This document shows positions 19,248 to 28,525 of a stretch of DNA of 50,012 bases, piece by piece. The stretch is from Bacillota bacterium (GTDB lineage Bacteria; Bacillota; Clostridia; Acetivibrionales; DSM-1351): NCBI GenBank assembly GCA_023431385.1, contig JAEYWA010000079.1:1-50012 (forward strand), given 5' to 3'. The translations under genes were made by a program, and so were the position numbers. The stretch's first letter is position 1; the number at the start of each line of letters is the position of its first letter. The notes under the pieces are model-generated. The model made no database searches, was not told where the DNA came from, and saw nothing but the letters and a program-made list of their open reading frames with translations.

Positions 19248-19257
19248 AGGTGAAACA

Positions 19258-20886
19258 ATGTTGAAAATAATGATAATTGATGATGAATTTTATTTTAGAG
19301 AAGCGCTAAAGGTGTCCATACCGTGGGGAGAGCTTGGTTTTGAAATTTGCGGCGAAGCAAAAAACGGTAAGGATGCTCTGGAAAAGGTGACAGTTTTAAA
19401 TCCTGACATAATGCTTGTTGACATTAATATGCCCATAATAGATGGCCTTGAATTTATTCAGAGTGTTAAAGAGCAGGGTATAGAGAGTAAGTTCATAATT
19501 CTGACCGGACACAGCGAGTTTAATTACGCCAAACAAGCAGTCCAGCTTGGAGTTAATAATTACATACTAAAGCCTGTCAATGAGGAAGAACTTAAAAGTT
19601 CATTACTTGAAATAAAAGAAATTATTAATCGTGAGGCCACCATCAAATTTGAATTTGAGGATTTAAAGCAACAGGTCAGGGACAGCCTTCCTCTTCTTAA
19701 AGATAAGTTTTTAAATGAGTTGATTCAAGGATCCCTGATTCCTAAAGAGAATGAAACTCTAAAAAAGATGGAATATCTGAAAATCAATATCAATTCTGAT
19801 TACTATCTGGTAATCACAATTGAATTAGACTATGGTGATAATACCAATTGGGACAATGAAGAAAAGCAGCTGTGGAAATACGCAGTATCAAATATATCAA
19901 GTGAGATTCTGGATGGAAGAGTTATCTTTGATATCTGCCATGACATTGACGACAGAATATGTATAATCGTAGGTTCGGATGGGTTACAAAATAAAGATGA
20001 TTTCCTTACTCTTCTGGAAAGTAGGCTGGAGCTTGTCAGAGCTGCCGTATGCAAGCATTTGGATTTTACAATAACTATTGGAGTGGGAAGTGAAAAAGCA
20101 GAATTTTTTGATATTCCTGTGTCATACAGGGAATCAATAATAGCTTTAAGGCATAAACTAACACTTGGAAAAAACCGAATTATCCTTTACAATCAGGTGG
20201 CTGATACGGGCATAAAGGGGACAGTGTTTTCGGGTGAATACAGGAGCCAACTGTTAATGAATATTCGAACGGCAGATGAAGAAGAGGTATATAATCTGAT
20301 TAGCCAGGTATTCATGAGGGTACGGCGTGAAAATATACATCATCAGTTACTTTTTGTTGTTTGTATTGAAATGCTAGCAGTGTGCATGGAGGCTATGGTT
20401 GAAATGGGTCTGCGCATTGAAGAAGTCATAACCCAACGCAGCTTTAATATTATTGAGGATATTCAGTCAAAAAAATCAATAGATGAGATGGAAGGCTGGA
20501 TTAAAAATATTTTCAAGCATACGCTGTATAGTATAAAGAAAAATAAAATTTCAAAGGCTTCAAGGCTTATAGAGGAAGTAAAAAAGTATATAAGCCACAA
20601 TTATCAAAGCAGTGAGCTCAGTATAGATGAGATAGCCAAGCACCTTTTTGTTAATTATGCGCACCTCTGTTTTATTTTTAAACGGGATGCTGGTGTTACC
20701 ATTAATGAATATCTGACAGAATACAGGATCAGAAAAGCGAAGGAGCTTTTTGATTCGGGAAATACTCTAGTTCTTGATGTTGCCAGCAAAGTAGGATATG
20801 CAGATGCCAGCTACTTCGGTAAATGTTTTAAAAAGTATTACGGTCTGGCACCCAGCAAATTTCTGGAGAATATCAGGAAAACCTAA
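19258..20886 (+). CDS. Response regulator with AraC-type DNA-binding domain (second system)
   Basis: 542 residues. The receiver domain has the acidic pair IIDDE, Asp55 in VDINMP and Lys in ILKPVNEE. The C-terminal AraC double helix-turn-helix covers about 440-540 (IAKHLFVNYAHLCFIFKRDAG; VASKVGYADASYFGKCFKKYYG). I chose the ATG at 19258 because AGAGGTG sits at the right distance upstream; an in-frame ATG six codons earlier overlaps the end of the kinase. It likely activates the binding-protein/permease genes that follow within 70 bases. Confidence 0.9.
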   Translation: MLKIMIIDDEFYFREALKVSIPWGELGFEICGEAKNGKDALEKVTVLNPDIMLVDINMPIIDGLEFIQSVKEQGIESKFIILTGHSEFNYAKQAVQLGVNNYILKPVNEEELKSSLLEIKEIINREATIKFEFEDLKQQVRDSLPLLKDKFLNELIQGSLIPKENETLKKMEYLKININSDYYLVITIELDYGDNTNWDNEEKQLWKYAVSNISSEILDGRVIFDICHDIDDRICIIVGSDGLQNKDDFLTLLESRLELVRAAVCKHLDFTITIGVGSEKAEFFDIPVSYRESIIALRHKLTLGKNRIILYNQVADTGIKGTVFSGEYRSQLLMNIRTADEEEVYNLISQVFMRVRRENIHHQLLFVVCIEMLAVCMEAMVEMGLRIEEVITQRSFNIIEDIQSKKSIDEMEGWIKNIFKHTLYSIKKNKISKASRLIEEVKKYISHNYQSSELSIDEIAKHLFVNYAHLCFIFKRDAGVTINEYLTEYRIRKAKELFDSGNTLVLDVASKVGYADASYFGKCFKKYYGLAPSKFLENIRKT

Positions 20887-20952
20887 AATGTATGTCACTT
20901 GAATTATTAATAAATAAAATTGAATATATTTATATTCGAAGGGAGCTACCAT

Positions 20953-22293
20953 ATGGCTAGGTGGTGGAAAATATATGTATTGATATTTATGCTGGCTATA
21001 GCTGTAGCTTGTAGTAACTCTCCGGGTACGAATAAAAGGGTTAAGACATTGGAACCCATAAAACCCGCTCCCAAAATAAAAATTTTGTTCCTCTCCATAA
21101 GTGATAGCGATGTCAGGGAGAAAATCAGAGAAAACTACATAAAAGCTAATCTGGAAAAAGAAATGCCGGATTTGGAAGTGGAGTATGATTTGGGAGGTGG
21201 GGGACAGGATTACGCAAGCAAGCTGAAGGTGTATAATTCATCAGGCAATATGCCTGATGTGTGGTTTTCGGAGCAAAACCTGTCAACCGTTGTTATTACT
21301 TCAGGAAATGCACTTGATCTGGCACCGTATATATATAAATGGGAATTTGATAAGAAGTTCACCGAAAAGGATGCCTTAACACCGGACAAAAATGGCAGGA
21401 TTTATAGTGTGCAATCCGGTAACGATAAATTTACCACTCCAAGGCTCTGGTATCACAAAAATATTTTCAAAAGCTACGGGATAGAGGTGCCGGATACTTA
21501 TAATGAACTGCTGAAGGTATGTGAACGCTTAAGGGAAAATGGAATAGTTCCTATATCAATTACGGGCAGGGACGGCTGGACCCTTAATCTACATCTCCTT
21601 CAGACAATGATTATGGCTGAAGATCCACAGGTTGTACTTGATATGCTTAACGGAAATACTGATTTTAACAACCCTGTAATAAAGAGAGCTTTGGAACGCA
21701 TAATTAAGTTGGTTCAGGTGGGAGCATTCCCCAAAGATGTGGCAAATCTTGGTTATGAGCCGGCAATCAACATGTATACCTCGGAAAAGGCCGCAATGCT
21801 GGCAGCGTTTTCATGGGAATTGCCAAGGTTGGAGAAACTATCTCCAGACACTGATTTCATGCCGTGGCCGACTATAAAGGGAGGTACTGGCAATAATGAG
21901 GCCGTCCAATACTGGGGCGCTCCCCTGAGTGGCTATATGGTTTGGGCAAAGACAAAAAATCCTGAAGCAGCTGCGCGTTTTGCCATGTACTGTGCTACCC
22001 AGGATGCATTATATTATAATATTGAAAGTAAAGCTCCAACAGCGCTTAATACCGGAGTGAAAGTAGAGAATACATCTCTTCTAGCAAAAAAGGACTTGGA
22101 ACAACTTGACAGGGCAGGAATAAAGGTTCCTTCCATTTGGTCGGCAGCCTTTAATACCAGAACCTCTGCAGAGATTTCAGTTTTAAACAGCAAGCTACTG
22201 ACAGGGAAGTACTCTCCCGATGAATATATCAAGTCAATAAACCCTCTATGGAATGAAAACGCAAAGGAAATCAGAGAGAGAAACAATGATTGA
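20953..22293 (+). CDS. Sugar-binding lipoprotein, first of a tandem pair
   Basis: 446 residues with a lipoprotein signal ending in AIAVAC (Cys20). The mature protein is a family 1 solute-binding protein and matches the next binding protein almost without gaps over about 400 residues, with well over half the positions identical by eye (for example EVEYDLGGGGQDYA, NALDLAP, TMIMAEDPQVV, LNSKLLTGKYSPDEYIK). The start at 20953 is supported by AAGGGAG; a longer reading would add 11 residues in front of the signal. It lies 66 bases after the response regulator and is followed by a terminator, so it seems to be transcribed with the sensor pair rather than with the permeases. It may serve as sensor partner or as a second receptor (inference). 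Confidence 0.85.
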   Translation: MARWWKIYVLIFMLAIAVACSNSPGTNKRVKTLEPIKPAPKIKILFLSISDSDVREKIRENYIKANLEKEMPDLEVEYDLGGGGQDYASKLKVYNSSGNMPDVWFSEQNLSTVVITSGNALDLAPYIYKWEFDKKFTEKDALTPDKNGRIYSVQSGNDKFTTPRLWYHKNIFKSYGIEVPDTYNELLKVCERLRENGIVPISITGRDGWTLNLHLLQTMIMAEDPQVVLDMLNGNTDFNNPVIKRALERIIKLVQVGAFPKDVANLGYEPAINMYTSEKAAMLAAFSWELPRLEKLSPDTDFMPWPTIKGGTGNNEAVQYWGAPLSGYMVWAKTKNPEAAARFAMYCATQDALYYNIESKAPTALNTGVKVENTSLLAKKDLEQLDRAGIKVPSIWSAAFNTRTSAEISVLNSKLLTGKYSPDEYIKSINPLWNENAKEIRERNND

Positions 22294-22301
22294 TCTATAC
22301 C

Positions 22302-22365
22302 AGTACCGGTACAGCAGCAGGTTCTATTATATTCACCTGTTATGTTACAACGGTGCTTTTTTTTT
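22302..22365 (+). terminator. Terminator after the first tandem binding-protein gene
   Basis: GTACCG upstream can pair with CGGTGC (22351-22356, one wobble). An inner stem is formed by CAGGT (22318-22322) and ACCTG (22335-22339). Nine T follow directly (22357-22365), the clearest T-run of any hairpin in the window. Confidence 0.55.
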
Positions 22366-22454
22366 GAACAATTACTATCACTCGGGGCTCTCGTTAAATT
22401 AATGACTAAAATATTTATACCCGATATTTTTACCTGCCCACAAAGAAAATTACC

Positions 22455-22503
22455 TTCAATAGATGTATACATGAGTAATATAATGAACCTGTAACAGTTA
22501 CAG
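22455..22503 (+). promoter_or_regulatory. Candidate promoter with 15-bp palindrome at the transcription start
   Basis: TATAAT at 22479-22484 is a perfect -10 box. A weak -35 (TTCAAT, 22455-22460) sits 18 bases upstream. Just downstream, at 22489-22503, is the exact palindrome CTGTAACAGTTACAG, which would overlap the predicted start of transcription, a typical repressor position. The promoter would serve the second binding protein and the permeases. The weak -35 also fits activator dependence. Confidence 0.45.
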
Positions 22504-22559
22504 AACCCTTTCGGAAGGCATATTTACTTAGTTTGATTATCAAATAAGGAGGATGGAAA

Positions 22560-23927
22560 ATGAGTAAGTTAACAAAGCTTGCATCAGGTGTTGTGGCTAT
22601 TGCAATGGTATTTTCTTTAACCGCTTGCGGAGGTGGCAGCGAAAAGACTTCCGATTCAACCAAAGCAGCTGAGGCATCTGTTGCAGATGTTACTGCACAA
22701 ACCTCACAGACAACAGAACAAAAGAATGAAAAGGTAAAAATCAAATTCCTGTCTTTAAGTGCTGATGATAACAGAAACAATATTCGTGATAAATACATTA
22801 AAGTGAACGTTGAAAAGGAAATGCCCAACGTTGAGGTTGAGTACGATTTAGGCGGAGGTGGTCAGGATTACGCAAACAAGCTGAAAGCCTATAACGCGTC
22901 CGGTGATATGCCTGACGTATGGTTCTCTGAGCAAAACCTTTCATCTGTCGTTGTACAGGCAGGTAATGCGCTGGATTTAGCTCCGTTTGTTCAAAAATCC
23001 GGTTTTGACAAGAAATTTAAAATGCAGGAAGTTGTTACTCCTGACAGCAACGGAAAGCTTTTTTGCGTGCAGCCCGGTGCTGATCAATACTTTACCCCTA
23101 GATTATGGTATCACAAAGATGTGTTCGCAAAACATAACATCCAGATTCCAACAACATTTGATGAGCTTGTAAAAGCATGTGAAACACTAAAAGCAAAGGG
23201 TATTGTTCCTATGTCCATAGTAGGAAAGGATGGATGGACTCCTAATCTGCACATGCTTCAGACTATGATTATGGCTGAAGATCCTCAGGTTGCCCTGGAT
23301 TTGACAAATAATAAGACAGATTTCAACAATCCTGTAGTTAAGAACGCTTTGGGTAGAATTCAGAAACTGGTTCAAGCTGGAGCCTTTGCACCAGGTGTTA
23401 CAAATATAGATTATGGTCCTGCCGTTGAAATGTATACTTCAGGCAAGGCAGCAATGCTTGCTATGTTTACATGGGAAACTGGCAATCTCGAAAAAGCCGC
23501 AGCCGATACAGATTTTATTGTATGGCCGTCAGCAAAAGAAGGAAATGATGCCAATGCATCTATTCAGTTCTGGGGAGCACCTCTCAGCGGTTACCTTGTA
23601 TCAGCGAATACAAAAAATCCGGAGGTTGCCGCTAATTTTGCAATGTTCTGTGCAACTCAGGATGCACTGTACTACAACATTGAACAAAAGGCGCCGACAG
23701 CACTTGATACAGGTGTAAAGGTGGAAGGCATATCTCCGCTGCTTAAGAAGAGCCTGGATCAGTTTGATGCTGCAAAATTAAAGATTCCTTCTATGTGGGC
23801 AGCTACCTTCAATACCAAAATGTCTGCTGAAATCTCAATGCTGAACAGCAAGCTTCTTACAGGGAAATACTCACCTGATGAATATATTAAGGCAATTAAT
23901 CCTGTCTGGGCTGAAAACTTCAAATAA
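22560..23927 (+). CDS. Sugar-binding lipoprotein, second of a tandem pair
   Basis: 455 residues. The lipobox is SLTAC (Cys23), followed by a glycine/serine/threonine-rich linker to about residue 58. The body is a family 1 solute-binding protein and a close paralog of the preceding gene. GGAGG lies upstream of the ATG. It has its own candidate promoter and is followed by an intercistronic hairpin and the two permeases, so this copy is probably the working receptor of the importer. Composition is similar to its neighbours, so the duplication is not obviously a recent import. Confidence 0.9.
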   Translation: MSKLTKLASGVVAIAMVFSLTACGGGSEKTSDSTKAAEASVADVTAQTSQTTEQKNEKVKIKFLSLSADDNRNNIRDKYIKVNVEKEMPNVEVEYDLGGGGQDYANKLKAYNASGDMPDVWFSEQNLSSVVVQAGNALDLAPFVQKSGFDKKFKMQEVVTPDSNGKLFCVQPGADQYFTPRLWYHKDVFAKHNIQIPTTFDELVKACETLKAKGIVPMSIVGKDGWTPNLHMLQTMIMAEDPQVALDLTNNKTDFNNPVVKNALGRIQKLVQAGAFAPGVTNIDYGPAVEMYTSGKAAMLAMFTWETGNLEKAAADTDFIVWPSAKEGNDANASIQFWGAPLSGYLVSANTKNPEVAANFAMFCATQDALYYNIEQKAPTALDTGVKVEGISPLLKKSLDQFDAAKLKIPSMWAATFNTKMSAEISMLNSKLLTGKYSPDEYIKAINPVWAENFK

Positions 23928-23963
23928 TACTAACAACTGACTAACAACGCAAAATTATTTTAA

Positions 23964-24003
23964 AATCAATCCCTGTATGGGTACTCTCATACAGGGATTG
24001 ATT
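23964..24003 (+). terminator. Perfect 16-bp intercistronic hairpin between binding protein and permeases
   Basis: 23964-23979 is exactly complementary to 23988-24003 around an 8-base loop, and there is no T-run. It ends 14 bases before the permease start. Such hairpins commonly stabilise the upstream message or cause partial termination, giving an excess of binding protein over permease. Confidence 0.55.
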
Positions 24004-24017
24004 AACAGGTGATAAAT

Positions 24018-24902
24018 ATGAACAAATTTTATGGCAACAAACTTGCAATATTCATATTCGCTTTTCCTGCACTGCTGCTATTTACTGCTTTTGTAATCTA
24101 TCCGCTTATTCCTGAGTTAATAATAAGTTTTCAAAAAAACGACGGCTTTAAAAGCATGGGATATGTCGGATTTGAAAACTATATGAATGTTTTGAAAGAT
24201 GCAACCTTCTGGAAATCCAACCTGAATACTTTTATCATGGTAATCATATCTACATGTATCGGATTGCCTATATCTCTGCTCCTTGCCTTGATTATGGATA
24301 AGCAGGGGGAAAAGGTAAAAAGGTTTTTCAAGGCCAGCAGTGTATTTCCGGCAATACTCTCGGTAACTGTTATAGCTCAGATGTGGATTGCCATATATGA
24401 ACCCCAGTGGGGCTTGATTAACACTATACTGAGGGGAATTGGTCTGGAAGGTATTGCTCTGGAATGGTTGTCCGATGAGCGGACAGTAGTTCTTGCTATA
24501 ACAGCAGCTTTCCTGTGGCAATATATAGGCTTAAACGCTTTACTATTTTATACAGGTATAAAGGCCATTCCAACTACATATTATGAAGCTGCAGTTATTG
24601 ACGGTGCGGGATTCTTAAAAACAAGCGTAAAGATTACAATTCCACTTTTGCAGGATGTAAACAAATATGTGCTTGTGGTCTCGGTGCTGGGCTGTATGTC
24701 CCAATTTGCCCACGTAAGAATAATGACTGGCGGGGGACCCGGTGATGTATCAAGAACAGTTATTTATCAGTTGTTCTTTAAGGCATTCTCAGCCTCTGAT
24801 TTTGGTCAGGGCTGTGCAATAGCGATAATATTTGTATTGGAATGTCTGGTATTGACAATATTTATCAATAAATTTGTTGCTAAAGAGAAAATTGAATTTT
24901 AA
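24018..24902 (+). CDS. ABC sugar importer permease, MalF type (second importer)
   Basis: 294 residues with about six membrane segments and the EAA loop YYEAAVIDGAGFLKTSVKIT. The ATG at 24018 has AGGTGA at a normal distance; a GTG three codons earlier overlaps that ribosome site, so I prefer the ATG. It follows the intercistronic hairpin and is separated by only a few bases from the MalG-type gene. No ATPase follows. Confidence 0.9.
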   Translation: MNKFYGNKLAIFIFAFPALLLFTAFVIYPLIPELIISFQKNDGFKSMGYVGFENYMNVLKDATFWKSNLNTFIMVIISTCIGLPISLLLALIMDKQGEKVKRFFKASSVFPAILSVTVIAQMWIAIYEPQWGLINTILRGIGLEGIALEWLSDERTVVLAITAAFLWQYIGLNALLFYTGIKAIPTTYYEAAVIDGAGFLKTSVKITIPLLQDVNKYVLVVSVLGCMSQFAHVRIMTGGGPGDVSRTVIYQLFFKAFSASDFGQGCAIAIIFVLECLVLTIFINKFVAKEKIEF

Positions 24903-24912
24903 CAGGGGGGGA

Positions 24913-25752
24913 ATGAATGTTATGAACAAAAATAAACTAATTAAGATATTGATAAATACAACTATGATAGTTATCGGGTTAACTTTTCTTTTTCCCTTGT
25001 ATTGGATGATCAATTTATCGTTTAAGTCAAAAAGCGAAGTATATGACAATCCATTTGGATTCCCTGAGCAATGGGTTTTTGACAACTACAGCGGTGCCCT
25101 TGAAAAATTTAATTTTTTCAGGTATCTGTCCAACAGTGTGATATATTCTGTAAGCACTATTGTTATAACAATCCTATTAGGAAGTATGCTTGCATATTGT
25201 CTGAGCAGGATGAACTGGAAGTTTAAAGGCTTTGCCATGAGTTATATTGCAATGGGGCTGGTTATACCTGCCCAAGTGGTAATAATACCGTTACTTGTAA
25301 TGACACGGAGTATGGGATTGAAAGGTACACACCTTGGTCTGATACTTCCTTATTCAGCCTTTGCTCTTTCCTCATGTGTACTTATGTTGTATGCCTTCTT
25401 CAGAGGTTTGCCAAAAGAGCTGGAAGAGGCTGCCTGTATTGATGGATGTAACATTTATCAGACTTACTTCAGAATAATCCTCCCGGTTATAAAACCGGCA
25501 ATTGCTACTCAATGTGTTCTGATATTTATGAATATATACAACGAATTTTTTCTAGCCTTTATTTTGGCAGCAGATGACAAAATACGGCCTTTGACAGTTG
25601 GCTTGCTTAACTTCTTTTTAAGCATAGGAGTATCCCATTGGGGACAAATTGGAGCTGCAATGATTATTACAAGCTTGCCAATGATAATCGTATACTTGTT
25701 TGGAAATGAGCAGATTGAAAATGCTCTCACGGCAGGTGCAATTTTGAAATAA
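24913..25752 (+). CDS. ABC sugar importer permease, MalG type (second importer)
   Basis: About 279 residues with six membrane segments and the EAA loop LEEAACIDGCNIYQTYFRII. The start is uncertain: a G-rich ribosome site (AGGGGGGG) lies just before two in-frame ATGs, at 24913 (close) and 24922 (about 10 bases away). An ATG at 24874 would overlap the MalF-type gene and is less likely. It closes the operon; a bidirectional terminator and a leftward AraC gene follow. Confidence 0.88.
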   Translation: MNVMNKNKLIKILINTTMIVIGLTFLFPLYWMINLSFKSKSEVYDNPFGFPEQWVFDNYSGALEKFNFFRYLSNSVIYSVSTIVITILLGSMLAYCLSRMNWKFKGFAMSYIAMGLVIPAQVVIIPLLVMTRSMGLKGTHLGLILPYSAFALSSCVLMLYAFFRGLPKELEEAACIDGCNIYQTYFRIILPVIKPAIATQCVLIFMNIYNEFFLAFILAADDKIRPLTVGLLNFFLSIGVSHWGQIGAAMIITSLPMIIVYLFGNEQIENALTAGAILK

Positions 25753-25804
25753 TTTGCGAGAACTTCGCAGTTTTAGATAATAGTAATCCTAGATAGTAAA
25801 GAAT

Positions 25805-25847
25805 AGGTCTATTCTCGGGCAGAATGTATTGCTTTAGGAATAGACCT
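25805..25847. terminator. Bidirectional terminator between convergent genes
   Basis: AGGTCTATTC at 25805-25814 is exactly complementary to GAATAGACCT at 25838-25847. It lies in the 103-base gap between the rightward permease and the leftward AraC gene. Short T-rich sequence follows on the rightward strand (TGTTTGCTTT). Confidence 0.5.
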
Positions 25848-25855
25848 TGTTTGCT

Positions 25856-26770
25856 TTATTCTTTCAGCAGAACCTGTTTTTTAAAATGTCCATTTTCATC
25901 CGCATACCATTGCCCGGCTCCCGTATCGGCTTTAATATTCTGACCTTTTAGCTTTCGATACTGCTGGGGACTCATATTATAATGTTTTTCAAAGATATAA
26001 CCAAAATGCTGACGGCTGTTGAAGCCTAAATGAAATGCCATATCAGTAATATTCATGCTGCTGTTGTTGAGTAAAAAGGCGGCATGCTCCATGCGGAGCT
26101 TGTTCACATAGGCAATAATGCCACAATGAAACTGTTTCGAAAACAGGGTTTGAAGATAGGTATGGTTTATTCCTGTATATTCAGCAATCATTTCAACATT
26201 CAAATCCTCATAGAGGTGCTCATTTATATACTTCTGTGCCTTCCTTAAGTGAAGGCTGCCCAGATAATGCCCATCCTGTCCTATCGCTCGGGTAAATTCC
26301 GCCAGCATTCTATAAAACAGAATTCGAAGCAGGAATTGATCACTGGACTCTTTCTTATCAAGTTCTGAAATGAGATCCTTAAGGGCATAACCAACCTTAC
26401 CGTTATCATTAAGAACGAGATATTCCTCTTTCCTGTCAAAAAAACGGCTATAGGCTTCGCTGTTGTCCAGCATCTCCTTTAAATCTATTCCCACTTTTAC
26501 TGGGCTGCAAAAAAACTCCAGATTCAAAATTGAGCATGGAGGTGTTGATTTAATATATAAACAGTGGGAAACATTCTGGTCGAGGAATATAAACTGATTT
26601 TCCTTCAGAGTGACCATTTCTTCTTTAACAGTAACAATACAACTTCCGGACACCACATACATTATTTCACAGCGGTTATGACTGTGAGGTGGCATTTGAA
26701 ATTCCGACAGCTTTAAGGCATAAAATGCTTCGGGTCTGGCATAGCGGTTATTAATATTATATATACTCAT
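25856..26770 (-). CDS. AraC-family transcriptional regulator with cupin sensor (GH4-linked)
   Basis: 304 residues. The N-terminal cupin (about 15-90) has the HSHNRCEIMYVVSG and VSHCLY patterns of AraC-type sugar sensors. The C-terminal double helix-turn-helix spans about 205-295 (IAEYTGINHTYLQTLFSKQF; MAFHLGFNSRQHFGYIFEKHY). I chose the ATG at 26770 because GGGTGA is correctly placed upstream; a GTG three codons earlier overlaps that site. It is divergent from the GH4 gene with 269 bases between them, which suggests it controls that gene. Confidence 0.85.
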   Translation of the reverse strand: MSIYNINNRYARPEAFYALKLSEFQMPPHSHNRCEIMYVVSGSCIVTVKEEMVTLKENQFIFLDQNVSHCLYIKSTPPCSILNLEFFCSPVKVGIDLKEMLDNSEAYSRFFDRKEEYLVLNDNGKVGYALKDLISELDKKESSDQFLLRILFYRMLAEFTRAIGQDGHYLGSLHLRKAQKYINEHLYEDLNVEMIAEYTGINHTYLQTLFSKQFHCGIIAYVNKLRMEHAAFLLNNSSMNITDMAFHLGFNSRQHFGYIFEKHYNMSPQQYRKLKGQNIKADTGAGQWYADENGHFKKQVLLKE

Positions 26771-26950
26771 ACTTATCACCCATTGGTTTTTATTGTCTGG
26801 AATAGATAAATTTTTAGAAGATATAATGTTTTAACTCCAGCAAAATACTAACTAAATAATAAATCATAGGCATAATTAATACAACAATTTATTGCATTTT
26901 AATTGTTGAGCATTTATTTTTTACACATTAAGGTTACTGATAAAGTATAC

Positions 26951-26979
26951 TTGTTTCAGACATGTAAAGACTTTATTAA
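26951..26979 (+). promoter_or_regulatory. Candidate promoter of the GH4 gene
   Basis: TTGTTT (26951-26956) and TATTAA (26974-26979) are 17 bases apart. An 8-bp inverted repeat (CAACAATT at 26882-26889 with AATTGTTG at 26901-26908) lies about 45 bases upstream of the -35, where an AraC-type activator could bind. Both are modest matches. Confidence 0.35.
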
Positions 26980-27039
26980 GTAAATTTTTATCTTGGACTA
27001 TACTGTTCAAGTACAACAAATTATAACGGGAGTGAGATT

Positions 27040-28509
27040 ATGAGTTTTAAAGTTGCTTTTATCGGAGCGGGAAGTCTTGTGTTTACGAGAACATTGTTTA
27101 CAGACATTATGTCGGTTCCCGAATTCAGGAATATTGAAATAGCATTTACCGACATTAACCGAGACAATCTTCAAAAGGTGGCGGAATTATGCCAGAGAGA
27201 TCTTGAGGCCAATGGCATTACCACTAAAATACAGGCTACCACCGACAGGAGGGAGGCTTTCAAGGATGCAAAATATATTGTGAATTGTGTTCGTATAGGG
27301 GGCCTGGAGGCTTTTGAAACAGATATAGACATACCGCTTAAATACGGGGTTGACCAATGTGTGGGAGATACACTCTGTACGGGAGGGATTATGTATGGGC
27401 AGCGTGTTATTGCCGCTATGCTGGATTTCTGTAAAGATATAAGAGAGGTATCGGCTCCAGGAGCTATTCTGCTGAACTATTCAAATCCTAATGCCATGGC
27501 AACCTGGGCCTGCAATAAGTACGGAGGAGTCCGCACCATAGGGCTTTGCCACGGTGAAATTCATGGTGAGGAGCAGATAGCCCAGGTGTTGGGTATACCA
27601 AGAAGCGAGCTTGATATCATCTGTGCCGGTATAAACCATCAAACCTGGTATATTTCAGTAAAGTATAAGGGAAAAGAGCTACTGGACAAAATACTCCCGG
27701 GCTTTGAAGCACACGCAAAGTTCAGCGAGGAAGAAAAGGTCAGAATTGATATGCTCAAACGCTTTGGCTACTATTCCACAGAGTCAAACGGACATCTTTC
27801 TGAATACGTGGCATGGTATCGCAAGAGACCCCAGGAAATAATTAAATGGATAAACCTAGATAGCTGGATTAACGGTGAAACCGGCGGATACTTGAGACTA
27901 ACAAGAGAAGAACGCAACTGGTTTGATACAGACTACCCCAAGATACTTGCCGAGCCCCCCAAGAAGTATGACGGTTCATCCAGAGGCAAAGAACACTGTT
28001 CTTACATAATAGAGTCTTTAGAGACAGGAAGAAGGTACAGAGGGCATTTTAATGTGATGAACGAGGGCTGTATCACAAATCTTCCGGATGAGTCGGTGGT
28101 TGAAGTCCCATGTTATGTGGACGGCAACGGAATATCTGTTCCAAAGGTGGGAGATTTGCCTCTGGGCTGTGCTGCTGTTTGTTCACAATCCATTTGGGTA
28201 CAGCGGCTTGCAGTGGAGGCGGCGGTATCAGGGGACGTAAGTCTGCTGAAACAGGCAGCCTTGATGGACCCCCTTACCGGAGCTGTATGCAATCCTCCAG
28301 AAATATGGCAAATGATTGATGAAATGCTCATAGCTCAGGAAAAGTGGCTTCCTCAGTATGTTGAAGGTATTAAAGCCGCCAGAGAGAACTTTGCCAAGGG
28401 AAACCTTATCCCAACAAATGAAGGCTACCGCGGTGCAGTTAGACAAAGGGTCAAGTCTCCCGAAGAGGTTGCAGCTGAACGGGAATCAAGAAGCATAACC
28501 GCTGATTAA
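27040..28509 (+). CDS. Glycoside hydrolase family 4 enzyme (NAD- and metal-dependent alpha-glycosidase)
   Basis: 489 residues. The N-terminal Rossmann motif FIGAGSLVFTRTL binds NAD. NYSNPNAM (146-153), Cys170-His171-Gly172-Glu173 and GINHQTW (Asn199, His200) are GH4 signatures; the Cys and His bind the catalytic divalent metal. GH4 enzymes cleave by oxidation, elimination and reduction rather than by simple hydrolysis. The residues after Cys-His vary with specificity (alpha-galactosidase, alpha-glucosidase, alpha-glucuronidase or alpha-galacturonidase). Here they are Gly-Glu, and I do not assign the sugar. KduD elsewhere in the window makes a uronidase plausible. No signal peptide is visible, so it should be cytoplasmic. 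GGGAGTGAG precedes the ATG. Confidence 0.88.
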   Translation: MSFKVAFIGAGSLVFTRTLFTDIMSVPEFRNIEIAFTDINRDNLQKVAELCQRDLEANGITTKIQATTDRREAFKDAKYIVNCVRIGGLEAFETDIDIPLKYGVDQCVGDTLCTGGIMYGQRVIAAMLDFCKDIREVSAPGAILLNYSNPNAMATWACNKYGGVRTIGLCHGEIHGEEQIAQVLGIPRSELDIICAGINHQTWYISVKYKGKELLDKILPGFEAHAKFSEEEKVRIDMLKRFGYYSTESNGHLSEYVAWYRKRPQEIIKWINLDSWINGETGGYLRLTREERNWFDTDYPKILAEPPKKYDGSSRGKEHCSYIIESLETGRRYRGHFNVMNEGCITNLPDESVVEVPCYVDGNGISVPKVGDLPLGCAAVCSQSIWVQRLAVEAAVSGDVSLLKQAALMDPLTGAVCNPPEIWQMIDEMLIAQEKWLPQYVEGIKAARENFAKGNLIPTNEGYRGAVRQRVKSPEEVAAERESRSITAD

Positions 28510-28525
28510 AATCAATTACTATCGG

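Noticed and set aside
19240..19257. Earlier ATG for the second response regulator
   Set aside because: It overlaps the end of the kinase gene and contains the ribosome site for the better start at 19258.
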